In this document: positions 16,241 through 26,500 of the stretch, in pieces | Layout: the number at the start of each line of letters is the position of its first letter | Position numbering within the stretch: the stretch's first letter is position 1 | Assembly (NCBI GenBank): GCA_910587925.1 | Contig: CAJUOC010000009.1 | Span: 1-64,000, forward strand | Direction of reading: 5' to 3' | From: an uncultured Muribaculaceae bacterium | GTDB lineage: Bacteria > Bacteroidota > Bacteroidia > Bacteroidales > Muribaculaceae | DNA length: 64,000 nt | Translations under genes and position numbers: made by a program | Notes under the pieces: model-generated | Told to the model about the DNA's origin: nothing | What the model saw: only the letters and a program-made list of their open reading frames with translations | Databases searched by the model: none

Positions 16241-17505
16241 TGGCACGCCCGCGCAAACCGCAGGAGCTGTGCGGGTGGTGCGGCCGGCCGGCCGACCCCA
16301 CCCTGCAGCGATACCTGATACCGGCCAATGAAGGCCCCGGCATGGTGTGCACCGACTGTGTGGAGTTGATGCACCAGATGATTGCCGAGCAATTTCCGCA
16401 GCAGTCTGAGCAGTCAAAGAATGATTTTGCCCGCGAGATGGACGGCAAGCTCCCTACCCCGCACGAGATCAAGCGTCGCCTCGACGAGTATGTCATCGGG
16501 CAGGAGCAGGCCAAGAAATTTCTCTCCGTGGCCGTCTACAACCACTACAAGCGTCTGCTGCAGGAGCGCGGCGCCGATGATGTCGATATCGAGAAGAGCA
16601 ACATCATCATCGTCGGCCCCACCGGCACCGGCAAGACTCTGCTCGCCCGCACCATAGCCCGTATGCTCGACGTGCCCTTCACCATCGTCGACGCCACCGT
16701 GCTCACCCAGGCCGGATATGTGGGCGAGGACATCGAGAGCCTGCTCACCCGCCTGCTCCAGGCCGCCGACTACGACGTCGACAAGGCCCAGCGGGGCATC
16801 GTATTCATCGACGAGATAGATAAGATTGCACGCAAGGGCGACAACCCATCCATCACCCGCGACGTATCGGGCGAGGGTGTGCAGCAGGGCCTGCTCAAGC
16901 TGCTCGAAGGCTCTGTCGTCAACGTGCCCCCACAGGGCGGACGCAAGCACCCCGAGCAGAAGATGATACCCGTCGACACCAAGGATATCCTCTTTATATG
17001 CGGCGGCGCCTTTGAGGGCATCGAGCAGAAGATTGCCCACCGCCTCAACAGCCACGTGGTGGGCTATGCCACCGACGGCGACCGTACCCGCCTGCGCGAC
17101 AAGCAAGACTATCTGCGCTATGTCGCTCCCCAAGACTTGCGCTCGTATGGCCTCATCCCCGAGATAATCGGTCGCCTGCCCATACTCACCCACCTGGAGC
17201 CGCTCGACCGCGACGCGCTCCACAAGGTACTCACCGAGCCCAAAAACGCCATCACCCGCCAGTACGAGAAGCTTTTCGCGATGGACAATGTCAAGCTGAC
17301 CTTTGCCCCCGAGACTCTCGACTTCATCGTCGACAAAGCCATCGAGTACAAGCTCGGCGCCCGCGGCCTGCGCTCCATCACCGAGGCCATCATGGTCGAC
17401 GCCATGTACGACATCCCCTCGGCACATGTGACCGAGTTTGTGGTGACGCCGGAGTATGCCCGCGAGAAATTTACCAACGCCCATTTCGAGGCTGCCGCCG
17501 TGTAA
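16240..17505 (+). CDS. clpX: ATP-dependent Clp protease ATP-binding subunit ClpX
   Basis: A 421-residue AAA+ unfoldase partner of ClpP. The N-terminal zinc-binding domain has C11-x2-C14 and C37-x2-C40. Walker A is GPTGTGKT (126-133) and Walker B is VFIDEIDK. The pore loop is within GYVGEDIES, the RKGDNPSITRDVSGEG segment precedes LLKLLEG, and sensor 2 lies in GARGLRSI. Length is normal. The start codon overlaps the clpP stop (TGATG), so the two are translationally coupled. recQ follows 49 bases later on the same strand. Confidence 0.97.
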   Translation: MARPRKPQELCGWCGRPADPTLQRYLIPANEGPGMVCTDCVELMHQMIAEQFPQQSEQSKNDFAREMDGKLPTPHEIKRRLDEYVIGQEQAKKFLSVAVYNHYKRLLQERGADDVDIEKSNIIIVGPTGTGKTLLARTIARMLDVPFTIVDATVLTQAGYVGEDIESLLTRLLQAADYDVDKAQRGIVFIDEIDKIARKGDNPSITRDVSGEGVQQGLLKLLEGSVVNVPPQGGRKHPEQKMIPVDTKDILFICGGAFEGIEQKIAHRLNSHVVGYATDGDRTRLRDKQDYLRYVAPQDLRSYGLIPEIIGRLPILTHLEPLDRDALHKVLTEPKNAITRQYEKLFAMDNVKLTFAPETLDFIVDKAIEYKLGARGLRSITEAIMVDAMYDIPSAHVTEFVVTPEYAREKFTNAHFEAAAV

Positions 17506-17554
17506 GCCCTCTCCCCTCACATCTAACCTCACAATCCGATTCCACCCACGGTCA

Positions 17555-19741
17555 ATGGAGAACACTCTCACCCTCAGCGAAGCCCTCAAGCGCCACTTCG
17601 GCTTCGATACTTTCAAGGGCAATCAGGAGGCTATCATACGCAGCCTGCTCGATGACAACGATGTATTCGTGCTCATGCCCACCGGCGGCGGCAAGTCGCT
17701 CTGCTACCAGTTGCCGGCTCTTATCAGCGATGGCACCGCCATAGTGGTGTCGCCGCTGATCGCCCTGATGAAAAATCAGGTCGACGCCATGCGCAACTTC
17801 AGCGAAGACGACTCCATCGCCCACTTTCTCAACTCCTCCCTGACCCGCTCGCAGATAGACAAGGTAAAGGCCGACATACAGGGCGGCCGCACCAAACTGC
17901 TGTACGTAGCGCCGGAATCGCTCACCAAAGAAGACAACATCGAGTTTCTGAAGACGGTGCGGATCTCATTCTATGCCATCGACGAGGCGCACTGTATCTC
18001 GGAATGGGGCCACGACTTCCGTCCCGAGTACCGTCGCATCCGGCCTATCATCAATGAGATAGGCTCACGTCCGGTAATAGCGCTCACCGCCACCGCCACA
18101 CCAAAGGTACAACACGATATCCAGAAGAACCTGGGCATGAACCAGGGCGCCGCAGTTTTCAAGTCATCGTTCAATCGTCCGAATCTTTACTACGAAGTAC
18201 GGCCAAAGAATAAAAACACCGACCACGACATCATACGCTTCGTGCGCCAGCATCCCGGCAAGTCTGGCATCATCTACTGCCTGAGCCGCAAAAAAGTTGA
18301 GGAGCTGGCCGAGCTGCTGTGTGTCAATAAAATCAAGGCACTCCCATACCACGCCGGTATGGACCCCGCCACCCGCTCGGCAAATCAGGACGCATTCCTG
18401 ATGGAGCGGGTCGACGTGATAGTCGCCACCATAGCCTTCGGCATGGGCATCGACAAGCCCGATGTGCGCTTTGTCATACACTACGACATGCCCAAGTCGC
18501 TTGAAGGGTACTATCAGGAGACCGGACGCGCGGGCCGCGACGGCGGCGAGGGATACTGCCTTACTTTCTATTCGTACCGCGACCTGCAGAAGATGGAAAA
18601 ATTCATGCAGGGAAAGCCGGTGGCCGAGCAGGAAATCGGCCGCCAGCTGCTGGCCGAAACAGCCGCCTACGCTGAAAGCGCAGTGTGCAGGCGGCGCTCT
18701 CTCCTTTACTACTTCGGCGAGGCCTACGAGGCCGACAACTGCGGCAATTGTGATAATTGCAAAAATTCTAAGTCAAAAGTGGAAGCTAAAGAAGAGCTAC
18801 TGTCGGTACTGGAGACTGTCCAGGCCCTTAAAGAGAAGTTTAAAGCAGAATATATCACGGATGTGATGCTCGGCAAGGCCACATCCGACATCCAGTCGTA
18901 CCGCCATGACCGCCTTGAGGTCTTCGGCTGCGCCAAGGGCACCGAGGCGCGCTTTATCGGCGCTGTGATACGCCAGGCAATCCTGGCCGGGCTGCTCGAC
19001 CGCGACATCGAGAATTACGGCACGCTGCGCCTTACCGATGCCGGCCGCGAGTTTATGAAGCATCCCAAGGCTTTCAAGGTGGTCGAGGACAGCGAGTTCA
19101 GCGACGACGACGAGGAGCCCACGCCCGTACAGGGTGGCGCCGGATGTGCCGCCGACCCTCAGCTGTATGCCATACTCTCGGCCCTGCGCAAGAAGATTGC
19201 CCAGAAGCTCGACCTGCCCCCATATGTGATATTCCAGGATCCGTCGCTCGACGCCATGGCCACCCTATACCCGGTGACTCTGGCCGAGCTTCAGAATATA
19301 CCCGGAGTGGGCGAGGGCAAGGCGCGCCGATACGGCGAGGACTTCATCAAGGTAATCAAGACCTACGTCGACGACAACGATATCGAGCGTCCTGAAGACC
19401 TGCGGGTGCGCTCGGTAGCCAACAAGAGCAAGCGCAAGATCTCGATCATCCAGGCCATCGACCGCAAGATTGACCTGAGCGAGGTGGCCGTATCCAACGG
19501 CCTCGACTTCGACCAGCTGCTCGACGAGATTGAGTCGATTGTCAACTCGGGCAATAAAATCAACATATCCTACTTTATCGACGATATGCTCGACCCCGAC
19601 GATCAGCAAGACATATTCGACCATTTCCGCCAGTGCCAGACAGGCTCCCTCGACGAGGCATACCGCGAGTTGTGCCCTGACTTTACCGAGGAGGAGGTGC
19701 GTCTGGTTCGCATCAAATTCCTGTCTGAGATGGGCAACTAA
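17555..19741 (+). CDS. recQ: ATP-dependent DNA helicase RecQ
   Basis: A 728-residue 3'-5' SF2 helicase for recombination and fork repair. Motifs include Walker A MPTGGGKSLCYQLP (about 41-54), DEAHCISEWGHDFRPEY (DEAH box) and GRAGRDGGEGYCL (motif VI). The zinc-binding RQC has C residues in AVCRRRSLLYYFGE and CGNCDNC, and a C-terminal HRDC domain (about 520-605) contains IPGVGEGKARRYGEDF. A further C-terminal extension of about 120 residues (KSKRKISIIQAIDRK onward) is common in Bacteroidetes RecQ. ATG at 17555 chosen (MENTLTLSEALKRHFGFDTF); the frame upstream to 17456 overlaps clpX. Confidence 0.96.
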   Translation: MENTLTLSEALKRHFGFDTFKGNQEAIIRSLLDDNDVFVLMPTGGGKSLCYQLPALISDGTAIVVSPLIALMKNQVDAMRNFSEDDSIAHFLNSSLTRSQIDKVKADIQGGRTKLLYVAPESLTKEDNIEFLKTVRISFYAIDEAHCISEWGHDFRPEYRRIRPIINEIGSRPVIALTATATPKVQHDIQKNLGMNQGAAVFKSSFNRPNLYYEVRPKNKNTDHDIIRFVRQHPGKSGIIYCLSRKKVEELAELLCVNKIKALPYHAGMDPATRSANQDAFLMERVDVIVATIAFGMGIDKPDVRFVIHYDMPKSLEGYYQETGRAGRDGGEGYCLTFYSYRDLQKMEKFMQGKPVAEQEIGRQLLAETAAYAESAVCRRRSLLYYFGEAYEADNCGNCDNCKNSKSKVEAKEELLSVLETVQALKEKFKAEYITDVMLGKATSDIQSYRHDRLEVFGCAKGTEARFIGAVIRQAILAGLLDRDIENYGTLRLTDAGREFMKHPKAFKVVEDSEFSDDDEEPTPVQGGAGCAADPQLYAILSALRKKIAQKLDLPPYVIFQDPSLDAMATLYPVTLAELQNIPGVGEGKARRYGEDFIKVIKTYVDDNDIERPEDLRVRSVANKSKRKISIIQAIDRKIDLSEVAVSNGLDFDQLLDEIESIVNSGNKINISYFIDDMLDPDDQQDIFDHFRQCQTGSLDEAYRELCPDFTEEEVRLVRIKFLSEMGN

Positions 19742-19752
19742 CACCTGATACA

Positions 19753-21183
19753 ATGGAATCAGCACTCAAAGACCTTTATCGCGCCCACACGGGCCACACT
19801 CCCCACAGCGTGGAGGAGCTGCCCTCGAGCGGCAGCAACCGACGTTACTTCCGCCTGTCGGCCCCGGGCTGCCCCACCCTGGTGGGCGTGCTGGGCACCA
19901 TCGTGCAGGAGAATGACGCTTTCCTCTCTTTCGACGAACACTTTGCATCGAAGCAGCTGCCTGTGCCGCGGGTGGTGGCCGTCGCCCCCGACCGCATGTC
20001 GTATCTGCAGACCGACCTTGGCGACACACTGCTTTTCCATGCCATCGAGAAGGGCAGGCTCACCCGCGTATTCTCGCCCGAGGAGCGCGAGCTGCTTGTA
20101 AAGACCATACGCCGGCTGCCCGACTTCCAGTTTGCCGGAGCCGAGGGTCTCGACTTCACTAAATGCTATCCCGCGGCCGAGTTTGACCGCCGCAGCATCA
20201 TGTGGGACCTCAATTACTTCAAGTACTGTTTCCTTAAGGCGACAGGGCTGGAGTTTGAGGAGGACAAGCTCGAAGACGACTTCAGCCGCATGGCCGATGT
20301 GCTGATGCAGAGCGACTCCACCACATTCATGTACCGCGACTTCCAGTCGCGCAATGTGATGATTGCCGATGGTGAGCCGTGGTTTATCGACTTCCAGGGC
20401 GGACGCCGCGGCCCGTTTTACTACGACGTAGCCTCATTTCTGTGGCAGGCCAAGGCCAATTTTCCCGACAGCCTGCGCCACGACCTCATACTGGAATACA
20501 TCGACTCGGTACGCCGCTACCGCGACATCGACCCGGCGCAATTTCTCTACACCCTGCGCCACTTTGTGCTCTTCCGCACACTGCAGGTGCTCGGAGCCTA
20601 CGGCTTCCGCGGATACTTCGAGAAAAAGCCTCACTTCATGCAGAGCGTACCCTTTGCCGTGGCAAACCTGCGGGCGCTGCTCGGAGAGCCGTTTGAGGAG
20701 TATCCTTATCTCACCGCGATGCTGCGGCGGCTGGTCGACATGAAGCAGTTCAGCGACGTGCTGCAGAAGCGTCAGCTCACTGTGCGCGTGCTCAGTTTCG
20801 CGTATAAGAAGGGCATACCCGCCGACCCGTCGGGCAATGGCGGCGGCTTTGTATTCGACTGCCGCGCGGTCAACAATCCCGGCAAATACGAGCGCTACAA
20901 GCCCTTTACCGGCCTCGACAAGCAGGTGATAGAGTTTCTTGAGGCCGACGGCGAGGTGATCACCTTCCTCGACCACTGCTACGCGCTGGTAGATGCCTCG
21001 GTCGAGCGCTACATGGAGCGTGGATTTACCAATCTGTCGGTAGCCTTTGGCTGCACCGGCGGCCAGCATCGCTCGGTATACTGTGCCCAGCACATGGCCG
21101 AGCACATCAACAAGCGCTACGGCGTCAAGGTCGAGCTGCTGCATCGCGAGCAAGACATCGAGCAACTCTTCAGCCCCCGCTGA
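19753..21183 (+). CDS. Fusion of APH-type sugar kinase (AmgK-like) and RapZ C-terminal domain
   Basis: A 476-residue two-domain protein. Residues about 1-330 are an aminoglycoside-phosphotransferase-fold kinase: nucleotide loop SSGSNRRYFRL, catalytic segment MYRDFQSRNVMI, and metal-binding WFIDFQGGRRGP. The closest functional analogue is AmgK, which phosphorylates the anomeric carbon of MurNAc/GlcNAc. Residues about 345-476 match the RapZ C-terminal domain (VLSFAYKKGIP, VFDCRAVNNPG, FGCTGGQHRSV), which in E. coli binds glucosamine-6-phosphate. The next gene is a sugar-1-phosphate nucleotidyltransferase like MurU, so a cell-wall sugar salvage pathway with a built-in amino-sugar sensor is plausible. 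The combined role is inference. Confidence 0.88.
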   Translation: MESALKDLYRAHTGHTPHSVEELPSSGSNRRYFRLSAPGCPTLVGVLGTIVQENDAFLSFDEHFASKQLPVPRVVAVAPDRMSYLQTDLGDTLLFHAIEKGRLTRVFSPEERELLVKTIRRLPDFQFAGAEGLDFTKCYPAAEFDRRSIMWDLNYFKYCFLKATGLEFEEDKLEDDFSRMADVLMQSDSTTFMYRDFQSRNVMIADGEPWFIDFQGGRRGPFYYDVASFLWQAKANFPDSLRHDLILEYIDSVRRYRDIDPAQFLYTLRHFVLFRTLQVLGAYGFRGYFEKKPHFMQSVPFAVANLRALLGEPFEEYPYLTAMLRRLVDMKQFSDVLQKRQLTVRVLSFAYKKGIPADPSGNGGGFVFDCRAVNNPGKYERYKPFTGLDKQVIEFLEADGEVITFLDHCYALVDASVERYMERGFTNLSVAFGCTGGQHRSVYCAQHMAEHINKRYGVKVELLHREQDIEQLFSPR

Positions 21184-21189
21184 CGCGCC

Positions 21190-21936
21190 ATGATGACGGG
21201 AATGATTTTTGCCGCAGGATACGGCACGAGGCTCAAGCCCTGGACCGACTCCCACCCCAAGGCTCTGGTGCCGGTGGGCGGCCGCCCGGCGCTCGACCGT
21301 GTGGTGGAGCGTATGCTCGACGCCGGGATAGACCGCATCGTGGTCAATACCCATCACTTTGCCGGGCAAATCCACGAGCACATCGCATCCCGGCCCTGGG
21401 CCGGCCATATCGTCATAAGCCACGAGCCCGAGTTGCTCGACACGGGCGGCGGCCTGCGCAAGGCTCTGCCGCTCATCGGCGACTCGCCGGTGCTCATCCA
21501 CAATGCCGACATCATGACCGATATCGATCTGCGGGCCATGATTGATGCCCATCACAGCCTGCACGCCGACGCCACCCTGCTCACCGACTGCCGCGCCAGC
21601 GCCCGCTTCCTGCTCTTCCGCGCCGAGGGCACGCTTTGCGGATATTACCGCACCGACGGCACTCGCATGACGCCCGACCGGCTGCCGGCCGACGCAATCC
21701 GCAATGCCAAGGCACGATGCTTCGACGGCGTGCACATCGTGTCACAGTCGCTGTACGGCGATCTGCGGAAATACGCCCCCGACGATACCAAATTCTCAAT
21801 AATCGACTTTTACCGTGAGGCCGGAATCGACCATCGCATCCATTGCTATGACAGGCCGGCCGACGCACGTTGGTACGACATAGGCCGCCCCGAGACTCTC
21901 GCCGCTGCCGACACATATTATACTCACACCCGATGA
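21190..21936 (+). CDS. Sugar-1-phosphate nucleotidyltransferase (MurU/HddC-like)
   Basis: A 248-residue NTP-transferase with N-terminal GMIFAAGYGTRLKPWTDS and HPKALVPVGGRPALDR, the nucleotide and Mg-binding signature, and HNADIMTDIDL as the metal-binding Asp motif. It is short, without a left-handed helix domain, like MurU and HddC. It sits 6 bases after the kinase-RapZ gene, and in the AmgK-MurU pathway these two steps give UDP-MurNAc from salvaged MurNAc. A mannose-1-phosphate or heptose role is also possible. The start at 21190 or the next ATG (21193) cannot be separated. The stop overlaps the pyrK ATG. Confidence 0.85.
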   Translation: MMTGMIFAAGYGTRLKPWTDSHPKALVPVGGRPALDRVVERMLDAGIDRIVVNTHHFAGQIHEHIASRPWAGHIVISHEPELLDTGGGLRKALPLIGDSPVLIHNADIMTDIDLRAMIDAHHSLHADATLLTDCRASARFLLFRAEGTLCGYYRTDGTRMTPDRLPADAIRNAKARCFDGVHIVSQSLYGDLRKYAPDDTKFSIIDFYREAGIDHRIHCYDRPADARWYDIGRPETLAAADTYYTHTR

Positions 21937-22694
21937 CAAAACAGCTACTCGACCTGCGCATCGTATCGCGCCGCCGCCTGCCCGGCGGCATGTGGCACCT
22001 GGTATTCAGCCGCGCCGACGGCGAGCCGATGCCCGCTGTGCTGCCCGGACAGTTTGCACAGATACGCATCGACGGCACTCTGCTGCGCCGTCCCATCTCT
22101 ATAAGCGACGTGCCCGACCCGATGCACCTCCACATGCTGGTGCGCCCGGTGGGCGATGCCACCTCGCGGCTGTGCTCGGCCGCCGAGGGCTCGGTATTCA
22201 ATGTGCTGCTGCCGCTGGGCCGCGGATTCACCCCGGCCGGCGCGGGCGACAAGGTGCTGCTTGTCGGCGGAGGCGTCGGCTGCGCGCCGCTGGTGATGCT
22301 CTGCCGCAGCCTGGTCGCTGCCGGCGCCGAGGTCACAGTAGCTATAGGCGGCCGCACGGCTGCCGATGTCGATGCACTGCCCGAGATGTACCCCGGGGCG
22401 CGCGTGGCCGTGTCGACCGACGACGGCTCGCGAGGTCACCACGGCCTGGTGACTACCCTGCCCGAGATGGCGCTCGACTACTCTCGTATCTGCACCTGCG
22501 GCCCCACTCCCATGATGAAGGCCGTGGCGCGCATGGCCCGCGAGCGAGGCATCGACTGCGAGGTATCGCTTGAAAATATGATGGCCTGCGGCTTGGGCGC
22601 GTGCCTCTGCTGCATTGAAAAGACTGTCGAGGGCAATGTATGCGTATGCACCGAAGGCCCTGTATTCAATATAAACCGACTCACATGGCAATAA
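21933..22694 (+). CDS. pyrK: Dihydroorotate dehydrogenase B, electron-transfer subunit
   Basis: A 253-residue FAD/[2Fe-2S] subunit that passes electrons from PyrD to NAD+ in pyrimidine synthesis. Visible are the FAD-binding LLRRPISI, the nucleotide-binding VLLVGGGVGCAPLV, and the C-terminal iron-sulfur cysteines in MMACGLGACLCC and later VCVC. The ATG at 21933 overlaps the previous stop as ATGA. The PyrD catalytic subunit begins 10 bases before this gene ends, so the pair is coupled and stoichiometric. Confidence 0.95.
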   Translation: MTKQLLDLRIVSRRRLPGGMWHLVFSRADGEPMPAVLPGQFAQIRIDGTLLRRPISISDVPDPMHLHMLVRPVGDATSRLCSAAEGSVFNVLLPLGRGFTPAGAGDKVLLVGGGVGCAPLVMLCRSLVAAGAEVTVAIGGRTAADVDALPEMYPGARVAVSTDDGSRGHHGLVTTLPEMALDYSRICTCGPTPMMKAVARMARERGIDCEVSLENMMACGLGACLCCIEKTVEGNVCVCTEGPVFNINRLTWQ

Positions 22695-23596
22695 ATCTAA
22701 GTGTCGATCTGGGCGCCGGTCTGCGCCTGTCCAATCCCGTGCTCACTGCATCGGGTACGTTTGGCTACGGCCGTGAGTTTGCTGATTTCATGGATCTCGA
22801 CCGTCTTGGCGGATTCATCGTGAAAGGCACCACCCTGGAGCCCCGCGAGGGCAACGATGCCCCCCGCATGGTCGAGACACCCTCGGGTATGATAAATGCC
22901 GTGGGACTTCAGAATAAGGGTGTCGACTATTTCATCGAGCATATCTACCCCGGGCTCACCCGCTACAGCTCTGAGATCATCGTCAACGTATCGGGCAAGT
23001 CGGTGGCCGACTATGCTGCCGTGGCCGACCGCCTGGCGCCGCTCGACCGCATACGCGCCATTGAGGTCAACATATCGTGTCCCAACGTCAAAGCCGGCGG
23101 TATGGCATTCGGCACCACCACTGCCGGCGCCGCCGAGGTGACCGCCGAGGTGCGCCGTCACTGGCCGCGTCACCTCATGGTGAAGCTGTCGCCCAATGTC
23201 ACCGACATCACCGAGATTGCTCTCGCCGCCGAGGGAGCCGGTGCCGATTCCGTGTCGCTCATCAACACTCTGCTGGCTATGGCGGTGGATGTGGAGCGCC
23301 GACGCGCCTGCATCAGCACTGTCACGGGCGGTCTGTCGGGCCCGGCGGTGCGGCCGGTGGCTGTGCGCATGGTATGGCAGGTGGCCCGCAAGGTGGGCAT
23401 ACCCGTGGTGGGCTTGGGCGGCATCACCTGCGCCGACGATGCGTTGCAGTTTATCATGGCCGGCGCGCGTGCCATACAGATCGGTACATACAATTTCGTC
23501 GACCCGGCCGTGGGCGTGAAGGTGGTCGACGGCATCGCCGACTATTTGGAGCGCCACGGCTTCAGCGACATCTCTGAAATCACGGGCATCATATGA
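22685..23596 (+). CDS. pyrD: Dihydroorotate dehydrogenase B, catalytic subunit
   Basis: A 303-residue class 1B DHODH (FMN TIM barrel) that oxidises dihydroorotate to orotate. Motifs are TASGTFGYG, FIVKGTTLEPREGN and NISCPNVKAGGMAFGT with the active-site Cys, then SLINTL and the FMN-phosphate loop VGLGGITCADDALQFIMAGA. Class 1B is identified by the Cys base and the adjacent pyrK. The ATG at 22685 gives MAINLSVDLG; a longer frame from 22640 lies inside pyrK. It overlaps dnaE by 4 bases. Confidence 0.96.
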   Translation: MAINLSVDLGAGLRLSNPVLTASGTFGYGREFADFMDLDRLGGFIVKGTTLEPREGNDAPRMVETPSGMINAVGLQNKGVDYFIEHIYPGLTRYSSEIIVNVSGKSVADYAAVADRLAPLDRIRAIEVNISCPNVKAGGMAFGTTTAGAAEVTAEVRRHWPRHLMVKLSPNVTDITEIALAAEGAGADSVSLINTLLAMAVDVERRRACISTVTGGLSGPAVRPVAVRMVWQVARKVGIPVVGLGGITCADDALQFIMAGARAIQIGTYNFVDPAVGVKVVDGIADYLERHGFSDISEITGII

Positions 23597-26500
23597 GCGG
23601 ATTTGTACACCTCCACGTCCACAGCCAGTACTCGCTGCTCGACGGTCAGGCATCTGTAGCCGGCATCGTAGACAAGGCGATGGCCGACGGTATGCCCGGC
23701 GTGGCACTTACCGACCATGGCGTGATGTATGGCGTGAAGGAGTTTATCAACTACGTCAACAAGAAAAACAAGGCTACCAAGGGCGCCATAAAAGACGCCG
23801 AGAAGCGCATCAGCGAGCTTGAGGCCGGCGCCGAGCCTGCCGAGGGCGAGAGCGTCGAGGGCCTTAAGGCTGAGATTGAGCGCCAGAAGGCCCGCATATT
23901 CAAGCCTATCATCGGCTGCGAGATGTATGTGGCCGAAAACTCGCGCCTCGACCGCGGCAACAAGCACGACACCGGCCGACATCTGGTGGTGCTGGCCAAA
24001 AACAAGACCGGATACAAAAACCTCATCAAACTCGTATCGCGCGCCTGGACTGAGGGCTACTATTTCCACCCCCGCACCGACAAGGAGTCGCTGGCGGCCC
24101 ACCGCGAGGGTCTCATCATCAGCTCTGCATGTCTTGGCGGCGAGATACCCAAGCTGCTCGCCCGCGGCGACTTTGAGGAAGCCGACCGCCGAGTGCGCTG
24201 GTGGAAGGAAACGTTTGGCGAGGATTACTATATCGAGTTGCAGCGCCACAAGGCGACCGCCCCGCGGGCCAACCGTGAGGTGTACGAGATACAGAAGGCC
24301 ATCGAGCCTCAGCTCATCGAGCTGGCCCGCAAGTACGATATCAAACTTATCGCCACCAACGACTCGCACTTTGTCAACGAGGAGGATGCCGAGGCCCACG
24401 ACCATCTGATATGTGTGAGCACCAAGGTATTTCTCTCCGACGAGAAGCGTATGCTCTACACCAAGCAGGAGTGGCTCAAGACCACGGCCGAGATGCAGGC
24501 GCTATTTGCCGATATCCCCGAGGCCATCTCCAATACGATGGAGATTATCGACAAGGTGGAGACTTACTCCATCGACCACGAGCCCATCATGCCCAACTTT
24601 GCCATCCCTGAGGATTTCGGTACTGAGGAGGAGTATCGCCGGCGCATCACCGAGCAGGAGCTTTTTGACGAGTTTACCCGCGACGAGCACGGCAATGTGG
24701 TGCTGTCGCAGCAGGATGCCGAGGCCAAGATCAAGAAGCTGGGCGGATACGACAAACTGTACCGCATCAAGTTTGAGGCCGACTACCTGCGCAAGCTCGC
24801 CTATGAGGGGGCCGAGCGCCGCTACCCCACCCCGCTGAGCGAAGAGGTCGAGGAGCGCATCAATTTTGAGCTGCACATCATGAAGACGATGGGCTTTCCG
24901 GGCTACTTCCTCATCGTGCAGGATTTCATACGCGTGGGCCGCGAGGAGCTTGATGTGAGCATCGGCCCGGGCCGAGGCTCGGCCGCAGGCTCTGTGGTGG
25001 CATACTGCCTGGGCATCACACAGATCGACCCGCTGAAATACGACCTGCTTTTCGAGCGTTTTCTCAATCCCGACCGTATATCGCTTCCCGATATCGACGT
25101 GGACTTTGACGACGACGGCCGCAAGCGCGTGCTCGACTATGTCACCCGCAAGTACGGCGAGGCCAATGTCGCCCATATCATCACTTACGGCACTATGGCG
25201 GCCAAGTCGGCCATCAAGGATGTGGCCCGCGTGGAGCAGCTGCCCATCCCCGAGGCCAATCGCCTGTGCAAGCTCATCCCGGCCCACATGCCGCTCAAAG
25301 ACGGCAAGGAGCTGAAGCCCACGCTTTCCAACTGCTACTCCTACGTGGCCGAGTTCAAGCCCGAGCTGGAGTCGCCCGACCCCACCGTGCGCACCACCCT
25401 GCGCTATGCCAAGGAGCTTGAGGGCAATGTGCGCAATACGGGCGTGCATGCCTGCGGCGTCATCATCTGCCGCGACGACGTCAGCGACTGGGTGCCCGTT
25501 AGCACCGCCGACGACAAGGAGGAGGGCAAGCTGCTTGTCACCCAATATGAGGGCAGCGTCATTGAGGAGACCGGCCTCATCAAGATGGACTTCCTGGGGC
25601 TGAAGACTCTCAGCATCATCAAGACAGCCATTGCCAATGTCAAGGCATCGCGGAGCATCGACATCGATATCGACAATATCCCCATCGACGACGAGCTTAC
25701 TTACGCGCTTTACTCGCAGGGCCGCACGGTAGGTACGTTCCAGTTTGAGTCGGCCGGTATGCAGAAGTATCTGCGCGAGCTGCAGCCGTCGGTATTTGAA
25801 GATCTCATAGCCATGAACGCCCTCTACCGCCCGGGCCCCATGGACTACATCCCCGACTTCATCGCCCGCAAGCTCGGCCACGCCCCCATCGTATACGATA
25901 TCCCGGTGATGGAGCGTTACCTCAAGGATACATACGGCGTGACCGTATACCAGGAGCAGGTCATGCTGCTGTCGCGACTGTTGGCCGGCTTTACACGCGG
26001 CCAGAGCGACACTCTGCGCAAGGCTATGGGTAAGAAGCTCATCGCCAAGATGAACGAGCTGGAAACACTTTTCTACGAAGGCGGCCAGAAAAACGGTCAC
26101 AAGCGGGAGACTCTCGAAAAGATATGGGCCGACTGGAAAAAGTTTGCCTCCTATGCCTTCAACAAGAGTCACGCCACCTGCTACTCATGGGTGGCATACC
26201 AGACCGGCTATCTCAAGGCTCACTTCCCGGCCGAGTATATGGCCGCTGTGCTCACACACAACCGCGCCGACTCGGCCAAGCTGACCAACTTCATGGACGA
26301 GTGCCGCAACATGGGCATCACCGTCAAGGGGCCCGACGTCAACGAGTCGGTACGCGATTTCGGCGTGGCCGACGGCGGCAATGCCATCCGATTCGGTCTG
26401 TCGGCTATCAGCGGTATCGGCGACACGGTGGTGGAGGAGATTGTCAAGGCCCGCGCCGACCGTCCCTTTACCGATATATACGACTTCGTGGAGCGAGTGC

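Noticed and set aside
20434..21735. Minus-strand open frame opposite the kinase-RapZ and nucleotidyltransferase genes
   Set aside because: Both plus-strand genes have clear conserved motifs; the opposite frame is low-complexity and spans two real genes.
24502..26172. Minus-strand open frame within dnaE
   Set aside because: Shadow of the dnaE reading frame; the translation has no family features and no promoter.
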